A DNA stretch of 64,000 bases, from the NCBI GenBank assembly GCA_019429445.1, contig JAHYIW010000017.1:1-64000 (forward strand), read 5' to 3'. The stretch comes from Desulfuromonadaceae bacterium (GTDB lineage: Bacteria > Desulfobacterota > Desulfuromonadia > Desulfuromonadales > JAHYIW01). The notes under the pieces were generated by a model. That model had not been told where the DNA came from. It worked only from the letters and a program-made list of their open reading frames with translations, and did no database searches. Each line of letters starts with the position of its first letter. Within the stretch, counting starts at the first letter, position 1. Position numbers and translations under genes: made by a program. Below, one piece after another: positions 7,590 to 15,634 of the stretch.

Positions 7590-9331
7590 TGTTCGGCTGG
7601 CACGGCCGCCTGTTGCAGGTTGATCTTTCTGCCGGTCGTGCTCGAACCGAATCCCTCCCCGAGGAATGGCTGCATCATTATCTTGGTGGCCGGGGGCTCG
7701 CCGTCCGTTTGTTCCGCGATTTTTTCCAGATTGAGCCATACTCCCCTGAAATGCCCCTGCTTTTTGCCACCGGTCCGCTCGGTGCGACGGCGGCGCCGAC
7801 TGCCGAGCGCATGGCGGTGGTGTCACGTTCACCGTTGACCCGCACCCTGTACGATTGTTCGGTTGGCGGACGTTTTGCCCAACAGCTCAAGTGTGCCGGA
7901 TTCGATGTTGTGCAGATCGACGGGCGTGCCGCTGTTCCGATGGTTCTGGCGATCACGCCGTCCGGTGCCGAATTGCTCCCTGCCGACAGCCTCTGGGGAA
8001 GCACTGTTTCGACCACGATTGCGGCGCTCAACGGGCGCGGCAGTGTGGTTGCGATCGGCCCGGCAGGGGAGCACCTTGTCCCTTTCGCCACTATCGTCAC
8101 CGACGACGGCAACGCGGCGGATCGTGGTGGTCTCGGTGCGGTGATGGGGAGCAAACGGCTGAAAGCGGTGGTGGTCAGCGGTGCAAAGTTGCCGGAAATC
8201 GCCGATCCGGCGCGATTCGAACGCGCGCACAATGACATCCTGCGCCTGTTCCGCGCCGCGCCGGTCCTTTTCGGAGAACTCGGTCTCGGCGCGTACGGGA
8301 CGCCGACGCTGGTCGATCTGCTGGCGCAGCGGCGCATGACCCCGACAGAAAATTTTTGCAAAACCTTTTTTGCCGCCGCGGCCAACTATTCCGGCCCGGC
8401 GCTTCGGGCCGCCTGTACTCCCCATAAAGTCGGCTGCTGCGGCTGTCCGGTCCAGTGTCAAAAAGTTACCGCCGACGGTGCCTATCTGCCCGGATATGAA
8501 GCGCTCTCGCACTTCGGAGCGCTCAATAATATCGGTGATCTTACGGCGATCATCACGGCTATCCGGACGTGCCACGAGCTCGGGCTGGATCCGGTCAGCG
8601 CGGCAGCAACCCTGGCGACCTGGGGGGAAGTGCGGGGGGCGTTTCCGACGGCGGCCGAACTGGTTCCGTTGCTCCATGATCTGGTCTGGCGGCGCGGAGC
8701 AGGGGAGCAGTTGTGCGCCGGTTCGCGACAACTGGCGCTGGCCGCCGGAAAACCGCAAGTATCGATGAGTGTCAAGGGGTTGGAGTTGCCAGCCTATGAC
8801 CCTCGCGGCGCTTACGGGATGGCGTTGGCCTATTGCACCAATAACCACGGGGGCTGTCACCTCGGCGCCTATCCGCTTGCTCATGAGATTCTCCGCAAAC
8901 CTGCGCCGACCGACCGTTTTTCGTTCGCTGGCAAGGCACGAATGATTAAAATCGCCGAGGACATCAATGCCGCTATTGATTCGCTGGTGGCGTGTAAATT
9001 TGCTTTTTTAGGGGCGGGCATCGAGGAGTATGCAGAGCTTCTTGCCGCCGTCACCGGGGTGGACTTTACCCCCGAGCGGCTCAAGGAGATTGGCGAACGT
9101 ATCTACCTGACCGAACGCTGGTACAATGATGTCAACGGTTTCAGTGTGATCGATGATTGTCTTCCTGAACGGTTTTTCCGCGAGGCGGGGAGTAGTGGTG
9201 ACGGGATCGAGGTGCCGCCGCTTGACCGGGCACGCTTCGATGAAGAATTGCAGAAATACTACCGGATGCGCGGCCTCGACGCGCACGGGCGTTTCGTTGA
9301 TCGTAACTTTCTGGTTTCCCTGCCATGCTGA
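7589..9331 (+). CDS. aor: Aldehyde:ferredoxin oxidoreductase (tungsten enzyme)
   Basis: A member of the AOR family, 580 residues. The N-terminal domain begins WHGRLLQVDLSAG and has the GGRGLAVRLF cofactor motif. The [4Fe-4S] ligands are visible as C-x2-C-x3-C (residues 283, 286 and 290 in CCGCPVQC) plus a distal cysteine at about 469 (SLVACKF). The family binds a tungsto-bispterin cofactor and oxidises aldehydes to acids with ferredoxin, or runs in reverse in some anaerobes. The stop overlaps the start of the next gene, a class II aldolase-like protein, pointing to translational coupling and a shared aldehyde-related task. The physiological aldehyde cannot be read from the sequence. Confidence 0.9.
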   Translation: MFGWHGRLLQVDLSAGRARTESLPEEWLHHYLGGRGLAVRLFRDFFQIEPYSPEMPLLFATGPLGATAAPTAERMAVVSRSPLTRTLYDCSVGGRFAQQLKCAGFDVVQIDGRAAVPMVLAITPSGAELLPADSLWGSTVSTTIAALNGRGSVVAIGPAGEHLVPFATIVTDDGNAADRGGLGAVMGSKRLKAVVVSGAKLPEIADPARFERAHNDILRLFRAAPVLFGELGLGAYGTPTLVDLLAQRRMTPTENFCKTFFAAAANYSGPALRAACTPHKVGCCGCPVQCQKVTADGAYLPGYEALSHFGALNNIGDLTAIITAIRTCHELGLDPVSAAATLATWGEVRGAFPTAAELVPLLHDLVWRRGAGEQLCAGSRQLALAAGKPQVSMSVKGLELPAYDPRGAYGMALAYCTNNHGGCHLGAYPLAHEILRKPAPTDRFSFAGKARMIKIAEDINAAIDSLVACKFAFLGAGIEEYAELLAAVTGVDFTPERLKEIGERIYLTERWYNDVNGFSVIDDCLPERFFREAGSSGDGIEVPPLDRARFDEELQKYYRMRGLDAHGRFVDRNFLVSLPC

Positions 9332-10491
9332 GTCAGCTCGACAAGTATCTTGGCAAACTGCACCGTGATGCGCTGGTCAAGCCGCAGCGGGCAGCGTTGC
9401 TGGTCAAGGATGACAAGCTGCTGGCGCAGGGTCCCGCCGATCTGAGCTCGCTTGGCGCGGCGATCCTTGAGCGGATCAACGTCCTGGCGCTGGCGATTGC
9501 CGAACCGCTTCTCCCCCTCACCGATCTGTTGATTCGGCGTGCGGCACCTGATTGTCGCACGTTGGTTCCCAGCGACACCGAAACCCGGACCTTTCTGCAT
9601 GATATCCCGCTGGTCAGAAAGACTGAACTTACCACCGGTGCCTCAGCGCTGCTCGCCGACCTGCTCGGTTCGCGCAAAGGGATTATCGTTGAAGGGGTGG
9701 GGATCGTCACCACCGGTGCGATGACCCCGGAAATGGCCTACATCAACTGGTCCTCGGTCTGGCACGCGGTCTTCGTCAAATATCTCAGCGATCTGTTGAC
9801 CACGGGCATCCGTTCACCGGACGATGAGCTGATGGTTGCGGCATTGCGCGAACAGTACCGGCGACCGATTACGCTGGCCGATTGCTGCGTCCGGGCAACG
9901 CCGCCGGTCGAGCGCAGTGAAATCTATGCGCAAATCGAGCGCATCGGGCGGTGTACCGTTGATCTGCAACTGGTTGATTCCGCCTTCGGTAATATCTCCT
10001 GGCGTGACGGGGGGATGATCTACATCAGCCAGACCGGCGCGAGTCTTGACGAACTGGCAGGGTGTATTGACCCGGTCCCCTGCGACAATTCCTCGACTGT
10101 CGGCCTGACTGCATCGAGTGAACTGCTGGCGCACCGGCGTATTTATGAGGCGACCGGTGCCCGCGCTATCCTGCATGGTCATCCGAAGTTTGCAGTCGTG
10201 CTCAGCATGCTCTGTGCAGAGACCGGATGCGAGAATATAGACTGCTGGAAGGACTGCCCGAGGATACGTTTCCTCGCTACAACACCGATTGTGCCAGGTG
10301 AAATTGGCGCCGGTGGTCTGGCCGACAAGGTTGCGCCGGTGATCGGGGCGGCGGGAACAGCACTGGTCTATGGTCACGGCGTGTTTACCCTCGGTCGTGA
10401 GCATTTTGGTGAAGCACTGGAACGTTTGGTCGCGGTGGAAAACTGGTGTCGGCAGGAGTATTTCAGGCGCCTGGTCGTGCGCATGACGTGA
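9325..10491 (+). CDS. Class II aldolase/adducin-family protein with extra N-terminal domain
   Basis: 388 residues. The N-terminal ~175 residues form a domain I do not recognise; it contains a VEGVGIVTTGA stretch. The C-terminal ~200 residues are a class II aldolase/adducin fold: a GNISWRDGGMIYISQTGASL segment, the metal motif HGHPK and a later YGHGVFTLG histidine. Family members are zinc enzymes such as fuculose-phosphate aldolase or methylthioribulose-phosphate dehydratase. It overlaps the AOR gene by 7 bases, so an aldehyde made by this protein could be passed to the AOR. That link is inference; the reaction is unknown. Confidence 0.75.
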   Translation: MLSQLDKYLGKLHRDALVKPQRAALLVKDDKLLAQGPADLSSLGAAILERINVLALAIAEPLLPLTDLLIRRAAPDCRTLVPSDTETRTFLHDIPLVRKTELTTGASALLADLLGSRKGIIVEGVGIVTTGAMTPEMAYINWSSVWHAVFVKYLSDLLTTGIRSPDDELMVAALREQYRRPITLADCCVRATPPVERSEIYAQIERIGRCTVDLQLVDSAFGNISWRDGGMIYISQTGASLDELAGCIDPVPCDNSSTVGLTASSELLAHRRIYEATGARAILHGHPKFAVVLSMLCAETGCENIDCWKDCPRIRFLATTPIVPGEIGAGGLADKVAPVIGAAGTALVYGHGVFTLGREHFGEALERLVAVENWCRQEYFRRLVVRMT

Positions 10492-10543
10492 TGCAAGATA
10501 ATTATCAGCTGCCGGTTGCGTTTTTTTTCTCGGCATTTATCAT

Positions 10544-10787
10544 TGATGGCGTCGCAAAAAGTCCGACCTACGGCGTTATGCTGGTTTTTCAGGACCTCGA
10601 CCTACCTGATGCCGGCCTTCGCCCCTGAAAAACCACCAGGCCTTGTAGGACGAAATTTTTGTTTAGCGACTCACGCCCCGTGGGGCGAATTTTCATAGAG
10701 TAACTTCAATTTTCTAAAGAATGTGATTTCAGATAGTTACCTTGAAGTTACTCAGAAACCATCTCATTCTTTTTTGCAAGGGCATCA
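10544..10787 (-). repeat. Dispersed repeat, copy B, with an 88-bp internal insertion
   Basis: Reverse-oriented copy with ends TGATGGCGTCGCAAAAA and TTTTTTGCAAGGGCATCA. Compared with copies D and E it carries 88 extra bases (10671-10758). The insert has its own 11-bp inverted repeats AGTAACTTCAA (10699-10709) and TTGAAGTTACT (10742-10752), plus a small CGCCCC/GGGGCG hairpin at 10674. Flanking direct repeats are not clear. It fills most of the 331-base gap before the histidine kinase; the rest holds nothing I can support. Confidence 0.8.
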
Positions 10788-10822
10788 ATGTTATTCCTCT
10801 CTCCCCTTAAAGTGACTATTTG

Positions 10823-12583
10823 ATGGTTTCCCGAGTGCGACTACTGTTGTTCCTGTTGCCGTTTTTATGTTGCGGAGTAGTGTCCTGGGCCTACGCAGGC
10901 GAAACGGATTCGTCGCCTAGGTCAGTGTCGCTGACGGCGGAAGAGCAGTCATGGTTAATGCAACATCCGCTGGTGCGTGCAGACATCAGTCACGACAATA
11001 TCAACCTGAAGGAAGTTGTCGGCACAGCGTTGGTTGTCGCACTGTTGCCCCTGTTATGGATTATTCAGTTGCGTCTGGCGGTGCGGCGGCGAACCGCCGA
11101 TCTGCGTCAGGAAATCACCTTGCGTCAGGAGAAAGAGAAGGAACTGAAGCAGAGCATGGAGATTATCCGCGATGCTCACCAGCGCCTGCGGATTCAGATT
11201 AAACGGATGCCATTGGCTTACATCGTCTGGGACACCGCCTTCTGTGTGGTGGAATGGAATCCGGCGGCAGAGAAGATGTTTGGCTGGTCTGCCGCTGAAG
11301 CAGCAGGGCGGCATGCCTACGATATATTTGTTTCTCAGGCAGTGCAGCCGATCATGGAGCGGGTATGGAAAGAACTGCTCGCCGGTGACGAGCAGAATTT
11401 TTTCGAAAGTGAGATGTTCAACAAGGCAGGCAACCGTTTGATTTGCGCCTGGTATAACTCACCGTTGCGCGCCCCCGACGGAGAGATCGTCGGGGTCTTG
11501 TCGATGGTGCGGAATGTGACCGAACGCCGTCGTGCCGAAGAAGAGATGCGGATGCAACTTGAGCAGTTGAGCGTTGTTTTCGACGCGATCAACGCGGTGG
11601 TTTATGCTGCCGACCTGAATAGTCACGAATTGCTCTACCTGAATCGTCAGGGCGAAAGTCTCTTCGGCGCCGACTGGACCGGAAAAAAATGCCACGTTTT
11701 GCTACAGGGGCAGAACGAGCAATGTTCTTTCTGCAACAACGACTTGCTAGTCAAGGACGGTGTACCGCAGGAATCTTATGTCCGGGAATTTCGCAACAAG
11801 GTAAACGGTCATTGGTATCGTTGTATCGACCGGGTGATTCGCTGGCCTGACGGGCGACTGGTGCGTGTTGAAATCGCCTTTGACATAACCGACAACAAAC
11901 AGATGGAACAACTCAAGGATGAAATGATTTCCTCGGTCAGCCACGAGATGCGTACGCCGTTGACGGCGATCCTTGGCTATGCGGAGCTCCTGCTTGACAA
12001 TGATCCTGCCCCTGATGCGCGGGCAACTTATTTAAAGACGATTTTTGATGAAGCGGAAAAACTCAACCAGATGATCGAGGCATTTCTGCATTTGCAACGC
12101 CACAAAGCCCGACAACATCCGCCGACCTTGCGGCCGTTCGCGGTGCGCGAGTTGCTGGTCGAGGCCGTCAAGCATTTTCGCGTGACGAGCACGGTCCACC
12201 AGTTTCAGATCGACTGCCCCGAAGATCTGCCGATGATCCGTGGCGACAAGGAACAGTTGCGGCAATTGTTTGACCATCTGCTCGGCAACGCGCTGAAATT
12301 TTCTCCAGCTGGCGGGTTGATTACCCTCGGCGCACGCTGGCGCGAGGAGCGGATCAATCTGTGGGTTGAAGATCAGGGAGTGGGGATTCCCGCCGACCGG
12401 ACAAAGAAGGTCTTCGAGCGCTTCTACCGGGTGGATAACAGCGATCGTCGCCAGTTCGGCGGTGCCGGTCTTGGTCTGACTCTGGTCAAGGACATTGTCG
12501 ACAGCCACGACGGGCACTGCTGGATTGAGAGTGAAGAAGGTCGCGGAACGACGGTTCATGTGACCTTGAATGTTGCTGACTGA
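10823..12583 (+). CDS. PAS sensor histidine kinase lacking its periplasmic sensor domain
   Basis: 586 residues from the ATG. A signal-peptide-like N-terminus ends near WAYAGE, then LTAEEQSWLMQHPLVRADIS matches the usual opening of a periplasmic SBP_bac_3 sensor domain. The sequence then jumps straight into a transmembrane helix (VVGTALVVALLPLLWII), so ~200 sensor residues are missing without a frameshift. After it come a coiled coil, two PAS domains (about 125-240 and 250-360), a HisKA domain with phospho-acceptor H374 in VSHEMRTPL, and a HATPase domain with N, G1 (DQGVGI) and G2 (GGAGLGLTL) boxes. The kinase half looks intact. No response regulator is adjacent. No strong ribosome site is visible. 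Confidence 0.88.
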   Translation: MVSRVRLLLFLLPFLCCGVVSWAYAGETDSSPRSVSLTAEEQSWLMQHPLVRADISHDNINLKEVVGTALVVALLPLLWIIQLRLAVRRRTADLRQEITLRQEKEKELKQSMEIIRDAHQRLRIQIKRMPLAYIVWDTAFCVVEWNPAAEKMFGWSAAEAAGRHAYDIFVSQAVQPIMERVWKELLAGDEQNFFESEMFNKAGNRLICAWYNSPLRAPDGEIVGVLSMVRNVTERRRAEEEMRMQLEQLSVVFDAINAVVYAADLNSHELLYLNRQGESLFGADWTGKKCHVLLQGQNEQCSFCNNDLLVKDGVPQESYVREFRNKVNGHWYRCIDRVIRWPDGRLVRVEIAFDITDNKQMEQLKDEMISSVSHEMRTPLTAILGYAELLLDNDPAPDARATYLKTIFDEAEKLNQMIEAFLHLQRHKARQHPPTLRPFAVRELLVEAVKHFRVTSTVHQFQIDCPEDLPMIRGDKEQLRQLFDHLLGNALKFSPAGGLITLGARWREERINLWVEDQGVGIPADRTKKVFERFYRVDNSDRRQFGGAGLGLTLVKDIVDSHDGHCWIESEEGRGTTVHVTLNVAD

Positions 12584-12605
12584 GATTTTTACCGACAAAT
12601 CATCT

Positions 12606-13451
12606 TCAATCGGTCGTTGCTGCCTTGATCTGTCCGACAATGTGTCCCGGAATCACCAGCCCCAACTGAATCAGATAACGGGTGCCGAGATCGACAGGAA
12701 AGGCATTCGCCAACGTTCCGCCGAGGTACGTCCCGTAAGCGGGATAAAGCGTGCGGTAGGCGGACTTTTCGTCAGCCAGCTGTTCCTTGTCACGCAGATA
12801 GCCGACAGCGTCGCCGGTGGCCTGCGCTTCATGCCAGAGGGCGACACCGGGGAGGGCGTAGATCGCTGAATAAAGCCCCTTGCGTGCCCGATTGAAGAGA
12901 TCCTTGGCGTGCCCTCCTTCGTGGATGGCGATGACCGGCAGATCGGAATAGATGCTGATGGTGTTGGTATAGGGGTTATAGCTGTCCCCGCCGAAAACCC
13001 GCCCAGGGAAGATCGTGTACATCGATGTCGTCAGCACCCCGAGGGTGGCGCGCCAGAAGATATGCAACGAACGGTTTTTAAACAGCCGCCGCCATTCCGC
13101 GCCAGGGGCGTATTGATTGATGCGTACCTTGACGTTTTGTAAATCGTTCTCCTGCAAGTACGATTCCAGTGCAGCTGCGGTTTCGGGCGCAATGTTGTGG
13201 TTGCCGACCCGCCAGTTGAAAAGAATCAACTTTGATGGCAACGAATAAATATTGCCGAGAACATCGAGTACAATATTTGGCCGACCAGTTTCAATCTGTG
13301 GCGTGTCGCGCCAGATTGGCAGGTTGCGTTCGGTCTGCAGTCCCCCGTACTGGTAGGGAACCTTGGCACAGCCGCCGAACAGCAGGGCGATGGTTGCCAG
13401 GAGGAACAGCGTAGAGCGTAGCCGGTTCGCGATGGGGGTGAAATGAATCAT
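12606..13451 (-). CDS. Lipoprotein with HExxH metallopeptidase motif
   Basis: 281 residues with a lipoprotein signal ending LLFGGC (lipidated Cys28), so probably anchored in the envelope. The soluble part contains AIHEGGH at residues 177-181, an HExxH zinc-peptidase motif, and about 30 residues later ALWHEAQATGDA, which may give the third ligand. The region just before it (NPYTNTISIYSDLPV) is typical of peptidase-like folds with the strand preceding the active helix. I do not recognise a named family. Convergent with the histidine kinase, 22 bases apart. Whether it is an active protease is not proven by sequence. Confidence 0.65.
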   Translation of the reverse strand: MIHFTPIANRLRSTLFLLATIALLFGGCAKVPYQYGGLQTERNLPIWRDTPQIETGRPNIVLDVLGNIYSLPSKLILFNWRVGNHNIAPETAAALESYLQENDLQNVKVRINQYAPGAEWRRLFKNRSLHIFWRATLGVLTTSMYTIFPGRVFGGDSYNPYTNTISIYSDLPVIAIHEGGHAKDLFNRARKGLYSAIYALPGVALWHEAQATGDAVGYLRDKEQLADEKSAYRTLYPAYGTYLGGTLANAFPVDLGTRYLIQLGLVIPGHIVGQIKAATTD

Positions 13452-13634
13452 GGTGATCTCCTGTCAACGATTAACGCAATTGGGTCACTATATCAGGGGG
13501 AATACCGCGTCGGCAATAAATTTGCCAACAGCAATTTGCGGGCAGGTATGACTTGAAATTCTGGTCACACGGGCTACATTTATGCGGGGAGCGATACAGA
13601 CATTAACCGGATACATAAAAGTGGGAGTGTGGTG

Positions 13635-14204
13635 ATGAAAAAAAATATCTGTCGATTTATCCTGTTTGGTCTCGTCATGCTGGTGGCCGTTCCGGTCGTT
13701 GCGGGTGAGATTGTCTACAACAAGTACAACCTGCACGTTTATGAACATACTGATCGTAACGGCACAGTTTACAAGGCGAACTACAGCGGCTTTGTCGACC
13801 CTCCGGCGGCGGCGAATCATTTTATCGTCCCCCCCGGCACCGCCATGACAGTTGGTAAGTGGCGCCAGGGGTTCACCCTGACCCGAAAAAAAGACGGAAG
13901 GGTGATTTACTATGAATTCAACTCGCGCAATATGAAGATATCACTTGATGAATATATTTCGCTGGTGACTTCAGCAAAGCCCGAAACGCTCAAGGGATTG
14001 AACAAGACCGATCAGAAGGGGATCAAATCCGGCAAGGCGTTGCCCGGAATGACTCGCAACGGCGTGCTGACCGCCCTCGGTTATCCGGCAAAACACAAAA
14101 CACCGTCACTCGATGAGAAAAAATGGACCTACTGGCAGGATCGCTGGCGAACACTGGTGGTTGAGTTCGGTGGTGACGGCAAGGTTGCAAGGGTGATTGA
14201 ATAG
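13635..14204 (+). CDS. Secreted protein with C-terminal BamE/SmpA-like domain
   Basis: 189 residues from the ATG (two in-frame GTG codons precede it). A signal peptide (MKKNICRFILFGLVMLVAVPVVAG) implies export. The last ~60 residues, starting SGKALPGMTRNGVLTALGYP and ending with a VVEFGGDGKVARVIE strand, look like the BamE/SmpA-OmlA fold, in which a G-M-x(3)-V motif precedes a helix and a W-x-Y strand. The N-terminal ~110 residues are unassigned. BamE-like domains occur in outer-membrane assembly and other envelope proteins, so the fold does not fix the function. 50 bases upstream of fabG, possibly the same transcript. Confidence 0.6.
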   Translation: MKKNICRFILFGLVMLVAVPVVAGEIVYNKYNLHVYEHTDRNGTVYKANYSGFVDPPAAANHFIVPPGTAMTVGKWRQGFTLTRKKDGRVIYYEFNSRNMKISLDEYISLVTSAKPETLKGLNKTDQKGIKSGKALPGMTRNGVLTALGYPAKHKTPSLDEKKWTYWQDRWRTLVVEFGGDGKVARVIE

Positions 14205-14254
14205 TATTATGATCCTTCCGGCTCACACTATTTGTAACGGGAGGACATGATCCG

Positions 14255-14986
14255 ATGGAAGAAAACAAGGTCGCTCTGGTGACCGGTGCCAGCAAAGGGA
14301 TCGGCGCAGCGATAGCGATAGAACTGGCAAACGAGGGGTACGATATCTGGCTTAATTATCGCAGTGACCATGGCGGAGCAGAACAGGTGGCTGACGAGAT
14401 TGAAGCACTGGGGGGCCAGTGTACACTGGTGCCGTTCGATGTCGCTGACGGCAAGGCGGCGAAGACCGCGCTCGAACCGCTTCTGGACGAGGCGACACCG
14501 TTCGCTTTGATCAACAATGCCGGGTTCAACCAGGATATGCTGATGGTATGGATGGGGGACGCCGAATGGAACGGGGTCCTCGATGTCCATCTCGGCGGGT
14601 TTTTTAATGTGACCAAGCCGGTTTTAACTGAAATGCTCAAGAAAAAACGGGGCCGGATTATCAATATCGTCTCGACGTCGGGACAGACCGGCATGGCCGG
14701 GCAGGTCAATTATTCTGCGGCCAAGGCCGGGCTGATCGGTGCGACCCGTTCCCTGGCCGCTGAGGTTGCTAAACGCAAGGTGCTTGTCAATGCGGTGTCC
14801 CCCGGCTTTATTGAGACCGAGATGATCGCCAACCTGCCGAAAGACCAGATTATTCGCCATATTCCGCTCGGGCGTGTCGGCACTGCCGCCGAGGTCTCCG
14901 GAATGGTCGCCTTTCTCTGTTCTGATAAAGCCACCTACATTACCGGTCAGGTGATCTCGATTAATGGCGGAAGTTTTATGGGCTGA
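14255..14986 (+). CDS. fabG: 3-oxoacyl-ACP reductase FabG (SDR family)
   Basis: 243 residues, a classical short-chain dehydrogenase. It has the cofactor motif TGASKGIGAAIA, the NNAG motif, catalytic Ser in IVSTSG and the YSAAKAG tyrosine-lysine pair, and the PGFIETEM and GQVISINGG motifs typical of FabG. An NYRS stretch at the end of beta-2 favours NADPH. It would reduce 3-oxoacyl-ACP to 3-hydroxyacyl-ACP in fatty acid synthesis. It is not in a fab cluster here, so it may be an additional copy with a specialised role such as a polyene or polyhydroxyalkanoate path. A GGGAGG site lies 14 bases upstream. Confidence 0.85.
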   Translation: MEENKVALVTGASKGIGAAIAIELANEGYDIWLNYRSDHGGAEQVADEIEALGGQCTLVPFDVADGKAAKTALEPLLDEATPFALINNAGFNQDMLMVWMGDAEWNGVLDVHLGGFFNVTKPVLTEMLKKKRGRIINIVSTSGQTGMAGQVNYSAAKAGLIGATRSLAAEVAKRKVLVNAVSPGFIETEMIANLPKDQIIRHIPLGRVGTAAEVSGMVAFLCSDKATYITGQVISINGGSFMG

Positions 14987-14991
14987 AGATC

Positions 14992-15143
14992 TGATGCACT
15001 CGCAAAAAAGAATGAGATGGCTAAGCAAAAATTTCGTCCTCCAAGGCTTGGTGGTTTTTCAGGGGCGAAGGCCTACATCAGGTAGGTCGAGGTCCTGAAA
15101 AATCAGCGTAACGACGTAGGGCGGACTTTTTGCGACGCCATCA
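14992..15143 (+). repeat. Dispersed MITE-like repeat, copy C (152 bp)
   Basis: Full-length copy with ends TGATGCACTCGCAAAAA and TTTTTGCGACGCCATCA and the same internal inverted repeat as copy A. AGATC directly flanks both ends. It begins five bases after the fabG stop codon, so its hairpin could act on the 3' end of the fabG transcript. Confidence 0.85.
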
Positions 15144-15293
15144 AGATCTTTTCGAGTGACGGGGCTCTTGGTTGATCGCGCTTTTCCCTGCTGGTGGTAT
15201 GCTGGTAGCAACCACCGTTTTCGACGCGCGCGAGTGGGGGCTGATTACTTCTGGTCAGGGATGGTTGACGCGTGAATTGAAAGGTTTCCAGCG

Positions 15294-15584
15294 ATGGCAT
15301 CAGTGAAGCGGTTCCTCATCTTTGCAGCTTTTGCCGGGTCGATCTGGTTTGTGCATTCAATCAACCCGACCTTCGACGATCATATGGACAGGATTCAACC
15401 GGAGGGCATGACTCAGCAGATAAATTGGGATGATCTGGTCTACACAGATCTGTTTTTTTTGTCGTTCACCAAGAGCAATCAGAAACAAACCATGGTCAGT
15501 TTTGGCTTATGCCGCTATGTGAACGTGGTGGATGATGAGTGGGCGCAGAGGAATGTGTTGCCGGAAGAGGATCCATTTCGGTAA
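15294..15584 (+). CDS. Small protein with N-terminal signal or anchor, unknown
   Basis: 96 residues from ATG. The hydrophobic N-terminus (FLIFAAFAGSIWFVHSINP) is either a signal peptide or an anchor. The rest is polar and includes FLSFTKSNQKQTMVSFGLCRYV, which may form two beta strands. It faintly recalls small DUF4359-type proteins, but I cannot assign it. It stands alone between repeat copy C and a convergent cyclase gene. Confidence 0.5.
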   Translation: MASVKRFLIFAAFAGSIWFVHSINPTFDDHMDRIQPEGMTQQINWDDLVYTDLFFLSFTKSNQKQTMVSFGLCRYVNVVDDEWAQRNVLPEEDPFR

Positions 15585-15634
15585 ACGTGCAAATTACCCT
15601 TTTCCGGTCAGAATATTTGTCTCTTCGCCGGTAG

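Noticed and set aside
6231-7832. 533-residue minus-strand reading frame opposite the M23 peptidase
   Set aside because: It has no recognisable domain, lies antisense to a complete M23 gene with clear motifs, and its composition is that of a complement frame.
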